Below are positions 1 through 13,950 of a DNA stretch of 64,000 bases, in pieces. The position numbers and the translations under genes are program-made. How positions within the stretch are numbered: position 1 is the stretch's first letter; each line of letters starts with the position of its first letter. The notes under the pieces are model-generated. The model worked only from the letters and a program-made list of their open reading frames with translations, made no database searches and had not been told where the DNA came from. Origin of the DNA: Acholoe squamosa (taxonomy: Eukaryota > Annelida > Polychaeta > Phyllodocida > Polynoidae); NCBI GenBank assembly GCA_949317995.1, contig OX439050.1:54003777-54067776 (forward strand), read 5' to 3'.

Positions 1-344
1 CACACTTATTAGGCTACAGACCAGTGATTAGCTGATGTAATGATTAGATATCTAACCATGGAATAGATGCACTGGTGACGATTAATTTGAAAAGTAATTA
101 GTATTAATTTTACATAATCTATTTACTTCCTAAGAGACCATCCACTCCCTCTCCACATCACCTCCCTTATCTAACTAGGCTTATCGCTTACTGATAAACA
201 AGTGAGCATGCATTAATACCATACATAGGCTTTGTTTGGTAAGGGTCACTATCATAATCTGCATTATGTATTAGGAGATATGAGTTTGTCCCTTTGTTAC
301 CACTGAGTGGAAGCTGTGCTACCTTTAGGCTATCACCTATTTGT

Positions 345-560
345 ACACTGTAAAAAATGTATCGACATAACAGTGAAATAATTGTCCCAAGGTTACCAGA
401 GATCCATGGCTGTTTTCATGGAGTTTCCTTGTTCCAATGTACTGCCATCGTAGTCTTCACTGTAGAAAATACACTGCTTCGCTGCAAGATTATTGTCGTG
501 GTTCACAGTTCAGTTTTACAAGGATCACTGATAGATTTAACTGTTATTTTTTTAGAGTGT
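345..560 (+). mobile_element. MITE family A, copy 1
   Basis: Starts ACACTGTAAAAAA and ends TTTTTTAGAGTGT. The body contains the family core (CCAGAGATCCAT ... AGATTTAACTGTT). About 216 bases. Confidence 0.75.
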
Positions 561-995
561 ATAGCTTGGTGTAGGTTGGATATAGGAGTGATAAAACTAC
601 CTGGGGCATACACCAGGAGGACCATAGAACATGAAGTGCCAGGTGTTAATGGATGATGAGTCAGACATTGGGGATATCAAGTGGGTGGCTTTTGGCTTTG
701 ATTACTGGTAGAAAAGGTGTTTTAAACAGTTAGTGTAAAATTACATCATGCGTCGTTACTATAATATATTGGGATAGACATTTTCTTTATTGTAGTAGAT
801 GATACACTTTTATTACCTAAGCAGAGCAAATATTTATATGATTGTGTTAAACTAAAGATGCTATACATGTATCCGCTATCACAATTTGAAAAATTGATAT
901 TCTATATTGCAAATGATAATCCTCTGTTGATGTGTTCCGAGAAATGGAATTTAATACATGTATTCTATGCTAATACATAAGCAAATATCAACGAG
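561..995. other. No recognisable feature
   Basis: AT-rich, nothing supported. The same applies to 1-344 and 1118-1962. Confidence 0.5.
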
Positions 996-1117
996 CATGG
1001 GATATTTTTGCATCGTATTCACCAAGGTGAGGCTGTCCGTATTCAACGAAGCCTTATAGGCTGAGTTGAATGCGGACAGGCCTCACCTTGGTGAATACGA
1101 TGCAAAAATATCCCATG
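996..1117. repeat. Near-perfect hairpin, arms about 50 bases
   Basis: Starts CATGGGATATTTTTGCATCG and ends with its reverse complement. The arms pair to within about 20 central bases. Confidence 0.9.
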
Positions 1118-1962
1118 TGAGTTGACATTTGCATTTATGTCATGGCCTAGGGGGTTATTTTGCTTTTAAATAAAGAAAAACTGCCCAGATCTGTTAAAAA
1201 TCCAAGATGGCGGACACCCATTGAATACAGCCACATTGTATTCAATGCCCCCCATTGAATACGGCAGTTCTAGTACTAATCTATAGTGACGTTCGTATCA
1301 GCCATGACATAAAAACTTTGTTTAATGCAGGTGCATTCCGCCAGTGAACAGGCAACATGGGATATTACAAGACATACTTCGAAAATACTTGATTGTAAGT
1401 ACGACCAATGTTTAACACTTGCAAATCTCACTTGTCAGTCTCCTCTCCTATATATCATATTTCTAATTATAAGAGCGATATAGATTTTTTTCTCCCAAAA
1501 ATGTTATCTTGTCAGCTTAAACAACATTACAATCTTTCTACGTAATTCAACATAAGCATTTATTGCACACAATCGTGCATAACCCCGATTCAAAATTAAA
1601 AGAAAAATCCCTGATTCTAATACGCTCCATTTATGTATACAATATTGAGTTAAAAACGCAAAATGCTACCATGGCGGAGGAAGTTAAAGGGATGAGAAGT
1701 TGTGTAGAAAGACGTTCCTAAAGCAAAAAAAGGGTTCACTATTCACATGAATACGTGAGTTGCTTTCTATGTTGCATGGTTGAAATCACATTTAAAGTGA
1801 AACAAAATAGTGAGAAGTGAAAGCTTACACAGAAAAGTGTAAAAAGATTCAACTTTGAAGTAAATTTTAATCATGTTTGGTCAAGGTACATAATGCCTGC
1901 GATAGACAGGGTTGACAAATTGATAGTGTCACCTCAGTTTAGAAGGTGTGCCTTCTCCCACG

Positions 1963-2160
1963 GTCCCTTTAACCCTTCAAAGGCCCCTAATACATTAATG
2001 CATAATGCCCATTGGTCATCATGATCCATGATTGCAGCCCTGGCGAGTAACTCACCAGGGCTACATTCATGCATCATGATGACCCTACGGGCCTGAGATG
2101 TTCCCGGAGGGTCGTCATGATGCTCCAATGAAGTGCTGGTGAGCAGACTCAGCCAAGTGC
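1963..2160. repeat. Foldback family B (partial)
   Basis: Contains the family words AATGCCCATTGGTCATCATGA and CCAATGAAGTGCTGG seen complete at 51828-52079. Confidence 0.7.
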
Positions 2161-2204
2161 TATACGCCCGAGCTGCTTGGGCGTATAGTGGCCTTATACG
2201 CCCG

Positions 2205-2580
2205 AGAAGCATACATGGGACTATTCCTTACACGGGACGTATTATCCATACACGGGACTTCTATCCCATACACAGAATATGCCCCGATTCGGCCCATACA
2301 TGGGACGTCACATGAGGAGCATACACGGGACTATCCTCAACATGGAACTACCCCATACACGGGACAGTTTAGCCTATACACAGGACATATTAGGATGATA
2401 GTTGTGTTCTGGCCCCTTTTCATCCTCCATAGTTTAATGGATAAGGCGTCTGACTGCAGATGCTACTATCGAGTCCCACCCAAGTCCAGTTTTTTTTTTC
2501 TCCAGACGAATTTACCCCATACATGGGACAGTTTACCCTATACATGGGACAGTTTACCCTATACACGGGACAGTGTGTCA
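2205..2580 (+). repeat. Irregular array of TACACGGGAC words
   Basis: At least a dozen variants of CCATACACGGGAC at uneven spacing. The inverted counterpart (GTCCCGTGTATAGG) lies at 3196-3310, and GCGTATAGTGGCCTTATACGCC-type sequence borders both sides, suggesting one inverted element spanning about 2160-3360. Confidence 0.6.
2421..2486 (+). repeat. tRNA-Arg-like relic
   Basis: AGTTTAATGGATAAGGCGTC (A-box region) and TATCGAGTCCCACC (degraded B box) resemble tRNA-Arg, without a closed acceptor stem. Probably a SINE head or tRNA pseudogene. Confidence 0.5.
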
Positions 2581-2602
2581 TATACTTGGGACACATACTT
2601 TT

Positions 2603-2752
2603 CTGTACGATCCTGTGCAGTCTGTGTACAATCCTGTATGACCTCTGTAGATCATGTACAACCCTGTATGATCTATGTACGACCCTGTAATGATCTATGT
2701 ATGACCCTGCAATGATCTATGTATGACCCTGTAATGATCTATGTACTATGTA
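2603..2752 (+). repeat. Minisatellite, about 22-base unit
   Basis: Repeats of ATGATCTATGTATGACCCTG, more regular toward the right end. Confidence 0.7.
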
Positions 2753-3423
2753 CAAAAGTTCACGGCAAATAGGGTAACTTGGGACGGTATCACACACTTT
2801 GCAATTGATACTAGGTACCCCATGATTTTTACCCCCAGCTAAAAACGTTCTAAAATATTGAAAAAATAATCCATTTGAGTATTTTTTTCGATTTCCACCT
2901 ACAACCTTGATATAATGCATCTGATGAACATCTAAAATATGTCTGTTTATACATATGTCATAGTACTTACACTATGGTAAGAAGGCTGTCTCTAAAATCA
3001 TTTTTAAATTGCTTCAGGATAATATCACTCACCATAGGGTAATATCACTCAAATATATATCAGATGGCAGACCCCCTGAACTGCAAATTTTGAGATTGAT
3101 TCTTCAAAACTCGCCATTCTTTAATTTGAAAGACTCACAGGCTATGCTAGAAACAGTTTTTTTCTTCTGTACAGAATAAAAAGTGAGTAGGTCCCATGTA
3201 TAGGATTTAAATGGGTGGAGTCCCGTGTATAGGATAGGAAGTGAGTAGGTCCCATGCATAGGATTTCCTCGGATGGAGTCCCGTGTATAGGATTCCTCGG
3301 GTGAGTCCCGTGTACGCTCCTCGGGCTATAGTGGCCTTAAATACGCCAGAGGAGCTCGGGCAGATAGCATCAGCCACAGACTCACCAGCACTTAATTGGT
3401 GCATTATGCTGACCAACGGGCAT

Positions 3424-3609
3424 GAGTGAGTGAGTAATAGATGTTTAACGCCATTTCGACAGCCAAGGTCATATTCATGGCGAGAACTACATTACACAAT
3501 TTCACAGGAATGTGTGGATGCCCGTGCATATGTGCACCACACACATCCTGGTGCACATATGATAGGAAAGAGGAGAAATGGACCCTTTTAAGTGGGCTAG
3601 GGAAGCCCG
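3424..3609 (-). mobile_element. SINE family C, reverse, inside foldback B
   Basis: From gtgagtgagtaatag to gggaagcccg. It splits a foldback B copy: GGGCATGA flanks both sides and the host continues at 3610. Confidence 0.8.
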
Positions 3610-3895
3610 CCAATGGGCATGATGCACTCCTGCGGCACTTAAAGGGTTAACAGTTGTTGTGAAGATCCCAAATTGTGATATGCTAATGTGGTACTCAGGA
3701 CCTTAGTGCTTATAGTCTGGGAAACCAATTAATTCTAATTCTTTTCAAGATCCAAGGTGCTGGGACTAGCTAAACATACATAGGAAACGTTTACCTGCGA
3801 TTGCAAATCCTTCCAGTTTTTAAGATGTACATCTGGGTAAATTCAAGATTAATGAGACTTCTGTAAAGTTACTGCAGCAGTTACCATAATGCAGT

Positions 3896-4080
3896 CCGGC
3901 TTCCCTAGCCCACTTAAAAGGGTCTATGTCTACTCTTTCCTATCCCCTCGGATGTGTGTGGTGCACATATGCGCGGGCACTGACACATTCCCCTGTGAAA
4001 TTGTGTAATGTAGTTCTCGCCATGAATATGACCTTAGCTGTCGAAATGGCGTTAAACATCTATTACTCACTCACTCACTC
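3896..4080 (+). mobile_element. SINE family C, full length
   Basis: From ccggcttccctagcc to the (CACT)n tail. Perfect 13-base target duplication ACCATAATGCAGT at 3883-3895 and 4081-4093. Confidence 0.88.
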
Positions 4081-4563
4081 ACCATAATGCAGTAGATATA
4101 AAAAAAAACTGGATTATAAAGCGGGGAAAGACATACTTCATGTCCAGCGCCTTGTTTTGCAAAATATGTAAATGGAGGCTTTACGAAGTTGCATTTGTGC
4201 TGGGGTATGTACTGTATACATGTATATGTTGAATACACATTCATCAGGGCTGTGTATTTCAATGTAGCAGGGATTAGGAGAGCTTCTAATTTAAGATTCT
4301 AGCCCTGTCAAGGCTTAGAGTAGACACATTCACCACGTCCCCAAACCCATTATATATTTTGTCAACTAAGATCTAGTTTAGGATTAAGGAGTAGACTAGG
4401 GGTAGGTTATAGTGAGAATTGAATGACCCCTTGAGAAAAGCTTGCAGTTTCCTTTATATTGGGACCTAGCAGTACTGAGTTAGGGATATCTCTAAAGCCT
4501 TTAGTGGGGTTATACTATGTCCAGAATCTAGTAGGATGGGAGCATTGGGTTGTCAATATACGC

Positions 4564-5726
4564 GCACCTAGCGCCATATATATGATGGCACTAGTGACTG
4601 CCACAATGTCACTTGACACTCTTCAAGCATATGTTTCAGACTAGTAAAATAAAACATATGCTTGAAGAGTGAGTAGTATTTCAAGTTCCTGCATACTAAG
4701 GAGTGAGGCCGGAGTGAGGCATAGTTGGAGTAAATATAGTAATCTCCCATTACCCTTTGCTGCTTCCTGTATGGTGGTGCCCCGAGGGTTTTTATTTTAT
4801 GTGAATAACTTCTTCCCGTAGAGATAGCATTGCGCCGTCGATCGCCACACCCCCAGTGGCGTAACGTGTGTCGATCCACCACAGCGGCAGATCCACCACT
4901 GCAGCCTCGTTCTGGGTGCATGTAAACATTCAAAATGGCGGACCGCCGCTCGTACGGGGGACTACGGTAACGGATTTTGTTAATTTTCAGTTAATTAAAG
5001 ACTCTAAAAACATAAAATAAATATAGAACTAAACTCCCCTGGTGCCCTCGGTGGCTGATCCACCCCTCGGGAGTTGTCTCCCCCTCGGGCTAACGCCCTC
5101 GGGGGAGACAACTCCCTCGTGGTGGATCGGCCACCTCGTACACCATGGTCGTTTAGTTCTATCTATATACCTCATGGCACCAGAGTAGGTTGTCAACTTC
5201 TTTGCTTGTGGAAGACCAAGCCCTAAAATCGGGTTCCATCAAGAGTTCAGTAGGATTACCACTCGCTTTTAAAGTTGTGAAAGTGATATTCAGACGTTAA
5301 AGCTGCCCAGAGATCTTAAGGGTAAAGATTTATTGACTGAATGATAATCTAATGTCTATGGTCTAAGAATGTATACTCCTTTCGATTAAAAATTGCCCAT
5401 AATCAACCCTATTCATGGGCCGCAATTGCTTGTGCTTTATAAAGGTCCAAAAATTGGCTGCTTTCCCTTGAAATGGTGCTCGCACATGGTAGTCAACCTT
5501 TGAGAAAAACACCCCCTCCCCTACTTTGGTACCCCGAGGTATAAACCCTCAGGGCACCACCGTACAGGAAGCAGCAGTGCATAGTGGGAGTTAACTATAA
5601 TTATTTTACTCCCACTCTGCATCACTCCTTAGTAGGCAAGAACTGGAAATACTACTCATTCCTCAAGCAAAGGTTCAAGGTCATTCTAAATGGTCACTAG
5701 TGCCATCATATGGCGCTATAGGTACA
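4564..5726. mobile_element. Composite foldback element, about 1.16 kb
   Basis: Left arm 4564-4790 and right arm 5520-5726 are inverted copies (ACCTAGCGCCATAT ... GCTGCTTCCTGT). Inside are a hairpin at 4617-4670 (GACACTCTTCAAGCATATG) and a palindrome at 5020-5166 centred on CCCTCGGGCTAACGCCCTCGG. No ORF. Confidence 0.75.
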
Positions 5727-6240
5727 CGTGTATCTCCCCGCCCCTCCCTTAACTAGCTGAAAACGTGAGTACACAAACTGACCAAAAAGCACAGCACTTT
5801 AGGTGTAGATGTATACTAAGACCAGGCATAGTCTGAGTGACAGCTGACCAAATACGACCTGTCTGGTGAAAGTCACGCTCACTGTCACCCCTAGCCCTGG
5901 TCTGTCATGACAGGGTGGAGAACACCATGGAAACTAAAAAGGATCCGAGAGAAAGGCCCAGCAGGTGGTAGAGGGCCAGTGCGTATGTGTAAACGGGTAG
6001 GCAGGTGGTTAGATCCAATACCAGGGTGTATGTTTGGTTAGATTCTACTTTAGTTATTTACCATCGGGATCCAGGAGAGGGTTGTTTGACTGTGGTTTAA
6101 AATAACGATAACGACTCCTCATGTAGATATTATAGTATGATTCTATATCAGTATGTAGTTCATGTTCACTTACCGATCTTTTAACGATCAGTGAGTTGCA
6201 AATCTAGGATCTCACATTTTTATGAGAAGGATTGTAGAGA

Positions 6241-6423
6241 GTGAGTGAGTGAGTAATAGATGTTTAACGCCATTTCGACAGCTAAGGTCATATTCATTGC
6301 GAGAATTACTTTACACAATTTCACAGAGGAATGTGTCAGTGCCTGCGCATATGTGCACCACACACATCCGAGGGGATAGTAAAGAAGAGACATAGACCCT
6401 TTTAAGTGGGCTAGGGAAGCCCC
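6241..6423 (-). mobile_element. SINE family C, full length, reverse
   Basis: Perfect 12-base target duplication GGATTGTAGAGA at 6229-6240 and 6424-6435. Confidence 0.88.
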
Positions 6424-6435
6424 GGATTGTAGAGA

Positions 6436-9400
6436 AGTAGAAGGCAATACAAAATACAAACCAGCACCTGTAACCCTACAAAAAAAAAGGGTGGGAAAAA
6501 AAGAAATGCAGGGGTGCACATTGTTGCCTACGCATCATTGAGGAGCCCGAAACGGTGTGAAATGTTCCAAATATGCAGCTGGCCATACATGTGGATCAAC
6601 ACGGTAGAAGGTATGTCCGTGAGGCAGTGCATGGGCGTACCTTTTACTGTGTTGATCCCATCTTTTGATTAATCTTTCTATTGAGTAAGGCCTATAGACA
6701 CAGCATTACACGCCTGGGAAAAAGTTGTTGTTTTTGTCACTTTAGAGATTGTGTACATACTTGAAGTACAGAGATAATGGCAAAAAAATCAACGTTATGA
6801 ATGTGTTAATAACACGTCAGTTATTTCAACCACACTCTAGCAACTAAAAGAAATATTGAAAAACGATTAGTCGAAACAGCAAACCACCACCATAGACATG
6901 ATCAGATTTTACATACATCTGTATTTATCAATCACGAAACGTGGTGCAACATTGACACATGGGTTTCAAGGTGGCTAAGATGTCCTGTAATAGGGCGCAC
7001 CTCATGTATATATGCAAACCCTAGCTCTGGCCAATCCTATAAAGCCTTGGTTCCACTGCAGTCAGTCAGGCAAATTTTCCCTAATCCGACGATTTGTAAT
7101 TATTATATCAAACGTATAGAAAATAAAAGTGATTAATCCAACCGATTTACGCCTGCCTTGGCTTACACTTTGACTATGCGCTATCAATATTCCATAGCTG
7201 AAAATTCTTGTATATAAAGTGCGCCCCACATTTTTGCTGAGCATATAAGGTGAAGAGGGAGTCTGTCTAAAAATATACAAAAAAAATCATAGTCATAGCG
7301 GAGTCAGGAAGACAGGGAGTAAATTTATAGTACATGTAAAACTAATAAAACAAAATAGTATCAGGCCTATAAAACAAACTATTACACTGTATCTAACATG
7401 CCTGCAGTCTACCCTAAGGGGACTTCCATTGGTTGTAAATGTATTTTCATTGCTATAAAGTTAGTGTTTTGGGTCAAGAAGAGGTTAAAGGTCTTTAAGG
7501 ACAGGGAAATGTTTTAATGCATTGATGCACGGATCCAGCCCTTCAGAATGATTCGTTAGTGCAGCAATTATGCATCATACTATAATCATATCTGTTCAGG
7601 AGCCTCAAGATTGTTCTCATGTGCAGACCAGACCCACCAGCAGTGCACTGATTTATCAGGAAATAAAGGGTCTCCGGCCTGAAAACATGACAGAGCCTTT
7701 GAAGAGTTAAATGGTGGTGGGAAGGTGGAGGGGATTCCGTTAACAGGTATGTGGGGTGGGGTTTGGGCTAAGGCCTGCTCTTCACGTCAGTTTGACAAGA
7801 GCCAGCTGTCAGAACATGTTATGTAGTTAAAACCTGCTATTTACATTCTACCCTACATGTTAGATGGCTTCATCACTCTTACATAACTAAGTAGTCATAA
7901 TACATGTACATATAATCAACATATTTTACCTTGTACATGCACTGCCACATATCACCCGTATCCTCCAAATCATATTGAATTGGAAACCATTCAATTCATT
8001 GTACTTTCGTCTCCGGGTTACAACTGTTCTCCAAATATGAGAGCTCGAAGAAGGGGAACCTGTGAGGGGTCTACGGTATGTTCTAGAAAAAAAGATAGGG
8101 ACCCTTTTGGAGATAAGCCTTGCGCTGGTAACTAATTATAATTCACGAAAATGGCTTTTCCAGAGGTCTTTTGTGTGATAGGCGATACACGCATCTTAAT
8201 TAACACAGAGACAAACCTGTTAGATATTCTTTTATAATGAGGAATCTATATAATCTATTAAAAGAACGTTTCATTCAATGAATCAAATGAAAGTTCATTT
8301 AATGAATCATACTAAGGATTTCCCTATCAAGTTAAACTGATAAGTAAGGAAATAAATATACGAAGGAGAAAGATCAGTCGCCTCCATTTGATCTGCAGCA
8401 ATGCGAAGCTCTATTGCCCCATTAGGGAACATTTATACCAGCCTCAGAAAAGGGGTCAAAAAGTTTGTTAGCCCTCTCCTAACCTCTCCTAAAATACCCA
8501 CTCCCCTATTGATAACCAAATGGCCTCTCCGGTAGTATAGAAACATCTATAGGTCACGGGGAACTAAATGTATTTCCTCTATGTTTTTATATAGCGTAAC
8601 ACACAAAAACAGCAGCCTAAAATGTTGGTTGGTAATAATTTCCACCGTAGCGTGATTAAACCATCCCTCCTACACAATGTGACAGAATGTTGTATAGGCT
8701 TAACCCTGAAAATCTTAAAAAACGGAACAATATGTGCAGTGAGTGCCATTCCACCCTATTTTGGGCTTGAAAATCTCCATTGGCCAGATTAACTTTTGCC
8801 TGCCTCATAAAATCCCAAAACACTGGCATAATATAAAACACACCTACTATTCCATTTATTAACTTTTTGGAACACCTGTGATTTTTCTCATAATTATACC
8901 AATATTCTTCTATTCCAATTCTTAACCAATCAGCAGCCAGTGCACTCTTCAGTGCAGGCCTGAATACCATATGACTCACCAGAGGGCAGCATTTACGTCC
9001 ACATAACCTTAATTAGGCAGGGGGTCTTCAGATTAAACCGAAACTTTGTTTCTATCAAATCTCAGACTCTGTCCTATCATATCCTGAAGTGAGGTGGCAA
9101 CAGCCTTTCTCAATGTTATGATATGGGAGGGTACACATGTGCAGCTCACAATAAAATTCCCACTAGTTTTCAGCGCTGTTTCCGAGAAGCGACTTTTATT
9201 GTCAAAGACTCATGCACAAGCATAAGCTCTAGAGCTGCCAAACTGCATACATGTATTGAATACAGTCACCTGATGAGGAAGAGGGCATTGTTTTAGCAAG
9301 ATATGGTTTGGCATTCCCCGGAAAATAATCACAAAATCATGGAAAATATAATCACATTGCTGAAAAAAATGATGAAAATTAGGCCTATGATTATTCACAC

Positions 9401-11469
9401 TTTTTGAGATGATATCATATCAGGGGAACATTTCTGTAGCTTTGCCTTTTCTGGCACATGCATTAAGAATATCCATCATCAGCATTGTACCAATATCTGC
9501 ACTCAGGGAGAAATTACCACTTGTTTATTGGATACTTGCTCGGTCAGTGAAATTCTGACTGAACACCACAAACTGAACCTAACTGCTAACTGTCCCTATG
9601 GTAGGCCCTAAATTGACATCTGTGAATAAAAAGCCTTATAAAGATTAAAATAAAACTAAAAGGTAATTTTCAGCTGAAAATTTCATTTTGTTGGTGGGTA
9701 ATGTCCAGAAAAAGTGGTGTTCAGGGAAGTTTATAGAAACTGCAACATTTTGGACATTACCCTATCTCCGCAAGCAACATTTTCCAAGGTTTTTCTGATT
9801 TATACACCATTTATGTGGCTAATTTGGTCATATTCCTAAAAAAAACTAGCCTTGCTGTAACAGACAAATGACTCTAAAATGTGATCTGAAATATGAAGGT
9901 AAAATGCCCATTCCTCCTATAGCACTGTTTAACTTAAAGCTTTACTCTTTAACTCTGACCCAAATTTCAGCATTAGTCATCTACCTCCATTTTGTCACTA
10001 TTTTTAAAACTCATTTCCCACTATGCTAATTCAAACTACTCACACCAAGTGTAAATAACCCTTGACTTTTGGGACCATGCAAGGAAAAAAGTATGACGCA
10101 ATGTATTATTTGAGGTTATACCCCTCGGAAGTTCTCACCTATTATCACCTACAATGGAGGGGGGGGGGTTCAACTGCAAAAGCCCTAATTATCGCCCTGG
10201 CCCCAACACACGCAACCCCTGGTGGTGTTGTTTGTATTAAGTTGGGATTTTGTCATGTTAACGAGGTGGAACAGAAACTTCACATAAAACATAGCATGAC
10301 AACCCAACCTCCCCAGACCCAACCACGCGAGCAGCTAATGAAAATAAAAATAAACTGAGGGGGGAAATGAAATTACAGAGGATGTAAAAAAATGAGAGAA
10401 AAAAGAATGAAAATGATTAAACTGATGGTTTACAGAATTACACAGTTGGAGGATCACAAGGTGAAGCTCCCCCCCCCCCCCCCTTTTTTCTTTTTTTTTC
10501 TTAACTTAGACTGGACACACAAAACCTACCTGTTGGGGAAATAATAAACCACAGATACCCTGAAGACTAAACACAATAAATCGTTAGGGTAAATGGATAA
10601 CAAGGACATTTTACTTGCCTTAGGCCTGAGAGCAAACGTAATTATACAGATATTTTCTACATACACATGCCTGTGCAAAGGAGTACGTGTGAGTCGAAGT
10701 GAAATTTGACTAATGGTTATTACACTCTAGCATGTGTAGCCCTGGTTTAATTTATTTCCTAGCATTTAGGCAGTCTTGTGAGCAAAGTAACTGTGGAGAA
10801 GGAATCATGTATACCCTTTGTGAGAAAAGAAAAAAAATGGTCTAGGTAATAAATAACATTGTTCCCAGGAATTAAATTCATTTTGGTTTACAGGTCATTT
10901 GGTGCCTAATCACCCTAATAACTCTAGACAGATCATATTAATAGGTACAATGCCATACATATATACGAAGTGACGTCTGAACGCACTGAAAAAAAGAACA
11001 CTACAAGTTGCTGCTACAGATCTGAGATATCATTGTGAATCTGTCAAATTGATAATCATTTAAACCGAACCAAACCTTTTCAAAGGTGGCACAAGTCTGT
11101 ACAGGGCTGGTTTTACCTAACTGGGTCATGGATACCATGACATGTGTGTAGGGAGTATGCAATAAATCAATGCCGTACCATATGGCTGTATTGATAAGGC
11201 ACAGACAAATGGTAGCATGTAGCACATGACAGCTTACAAATTCAGACAAGTTAACTCCCGTACACAGGCTTTAGAATGTTGAGATATACTGACAGTAGTA
11301 TTGGTAATGTACAGACAATACCTGTCTGTAAGGTCCAATCACAGGTTAAAAAATGAGTTAGTATTGGGTAAAATACCAATGTCTGCCTTATACTTACGTA
11401 TGAATAATACAACTATTCTTGGTTATAACACTTAGGAGAAATATTATGTGACATGTACTGGGAATAGCA
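6436..11469. other. 5 kb without a supportable gene
   Basis: AT-rich intergenic DNA. A 107-codon minus-strand frame at 8656-8979 has no recognisable family and no splice-linked partners. A 14-base C run followed by T runs is at 10469-10500. Confidence 0.5.
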
Positions 11470-11708
11470 GTGTCGGATCCAGGATTTTGAAAGGTGGGGG
11501 TCGCACCCCTCATTTAGCTCCTAATTTTGGCTAAATTCTAGGGTAGAAAACGTTAGGTAAACTCTTAAGTACTGGGGCCCTGTCCTGTCACATATAGAAT
11601 TTTCCAATCTGCATGGGTTAGATTGACTGCGCTTCAATAAGACGTACAGGCAAGAATATTATAGGTTCACTAGGATATGTTACTCCATAGAGTCCTATAG
11701 TGCAAGCC

Positions 11709-13950
11709 ACCCCCCTCTACCCCCCCTTCAAAGTAGGCTCCCTTTTGTGTTCAGTATTGAGTCCTATGTAGGATAAGGGGGTTTATAGAGATGTCAGGAA
11801 TCTTTATCAGAGTGATATCCAATGGAAACAAGGGGCCACCTATACCAGAAAATCCTGCTGAATCCAAAATTTGTGGTCTTGATTCTCAAAATTTGGCCAA
11901 AGGTACCTAAAAATGAGGTTTGATGATGAGAATATCTTAAAAATGTACAAAAGTTATATTGAAAATGATTGGAACTTTTTATAGATGCAACATGCTAATC
12001 AAAATCAGTACCTCAATCTACATATCCCAATGTTTGCCTATCCGAACCTGACAAGTACTCTGCTTGCGTATGGCTCTACCTCTCCCACATACTGCCTATC
12101 CCTTAGTCTGCCTATCACTCATACTACCTATCCCCTGAAACATCTAGAGTTTAATTAGGTTTTCCCTCACATGGCTTAAAGGATTAAAGTTTACCCCTCA
12201 CCTTTGTACCCAATTTTCTCTGTACATTCTTACCATTAGTCTACCTATCCTCAATCTGCCTATCACTCACTTTACCTATCCCACATGGTGACTATCCCCC
12301 AAATCTGCACATCCCTCATATTTGACTGGCACATCTGTGATATTACCTAGCACCAATGTATCTTTTGAATATGCTCACCTTACAAGGTACCCTCTGTACC
12401 TCTCTTAAACTGTTTATTACCTATCCTCCTTGCTACCCATCCTCTTCAATACCTATCCCTCAAGCTCACTTTATAGCTTTCCTGCCTATCACAGCTTGAT
12501 CAGCTGGAATAGCTCACATCCAACCTTTGTTATGATCTCTTAGTCAACCTATCCCCTAAAGAACAAATCCAACAGTCTACCTCAAGCATACATCTACTGA
12601 TCACTCGTGCTATATATCCTTGAGGTTACCTATCCTTCAGGCTGCCTATCCTTCATGGTATATAGCCCTCTGCCTACCTAACCAGCTATCTATGTATCTC
12701 TCACCTTGTATGCTATTCTTTCTACCTTTATAGTAGCTCTTATAGTCTATGCCTTGTGAAATATACCTATCGCTCATTGTACCTATCCTCAAGTCTGCAT
12801 ATCACTCATGTTTACCTTACATATCCCTCAGGCCATTGAATTATCATACTTTTCTAAAATGCCTCACCATGGCTATCATTAGACTAGCTAACTTCCTATC
12901 CTACATGTATGTTGTTTATTCCCCTCTTCCTATCCTTCATGCTGCATATCGTTCATGCTATCCCACTTGACAAGTTAAAAAACTGAGGGCTATATACCAT
13001 GAAGGATAGGCAGCCTCAAGGATAGGTAACCTCAATGATATATAGCATGAGTGATAGGTAGATGTATGTGTGAGGTAGACTGTTAAATTTGTTCCTTAGG
13101 CGATAGGTTGACTAAGAGATCAAAATGAAGGTTGGTTGTGAGCTATCCCAGCTGATCAAGCTGTGACAGGTAGGAAAGCTATAAAGTGAGCTTGAGGGAT
13201 AGGTATTGAAGAGGATGGGTAGCAAGGAGGATAGGTAATAAACAGTTTAAGAGATAGGCACAGAGGGTACCTTGTAAGGTGAGCATATTCAAAAGATACA
13301 TTGGTGCTAGGTAATATCACAGATGTGCCAGTCAAACATGAGGGATGTGAAGAGTTGGGGGATAGTCACCATGAGGGATAGGTAAAGTGAATGATAGGCA
13401 GATTGAGGATAGGTAGACTTATGGTAAGAATGTACAGAGAAAATTAGGTACAAAGGTGAGGGGTAAACTTTAATCCTTTAAGCCATTTGAGAGAAAACCT
13501 AATTAAACTCTGGATGTTTCAAGGGATAGGTAGTATGAGTGATAGGCAGACTAAGGGATAGGCAGTATGTGGGAGAGGCAGAGCCATACACAGGTAGAGT
13601 ACTTGTCAGGTTGAGATAGGCACACATTAGGATATGTAGATTCAGGTATTGACTTTGATTAGCATGTTGCATCTATAAATAGTTCCAATCATTTTCAATA
13701 TAACTTTTGTACATTTTTAAAATATTCTCATCATCAAACCTCATTTTTAGGTACCTTTGGTCAAATTTTGAGAATCAAGACCACAAATTCTGGATTCAGC
13801 AGGATTTTCTGGTATAGGTGGCCCCTTGTTTCCATTTGATATCACTCTGATAAAGATTCCTGACATCTCTATAAACCCCCTTATCCTACATAGGACTCAA
13901 TACTGAACACAAAAGGGAGCCTACTTTGAAGGGGGGGTAGAGGGGGGGGG
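11709..13950. repeat. Giant inverted repeat, arms about 960 bases
   Basis: Arm 11709-12670 is repeated in reverse complement at 12984-13950, with a loop of about 313 bases. Outer ends are C/G-rich (CCCCCCTCTACCCCCC); inner parts consist of many variants of CTGCCTATCC and CACTCATGCTACC. No coding frame of note. Confidence 0.92.

Noticed and set aside
8656..8979. 107-codon minus-strand frame as a gene
   Set aside because: No recognisable motif, no signal peptide, no flanking exons; length expected by chance in AT-rich DNA.
12000..13600. CRISPR-like repeat array (CCTATC words)
   Set aside because: Repeats are short, degenerate and without regular spacers, and the organism is an animal.
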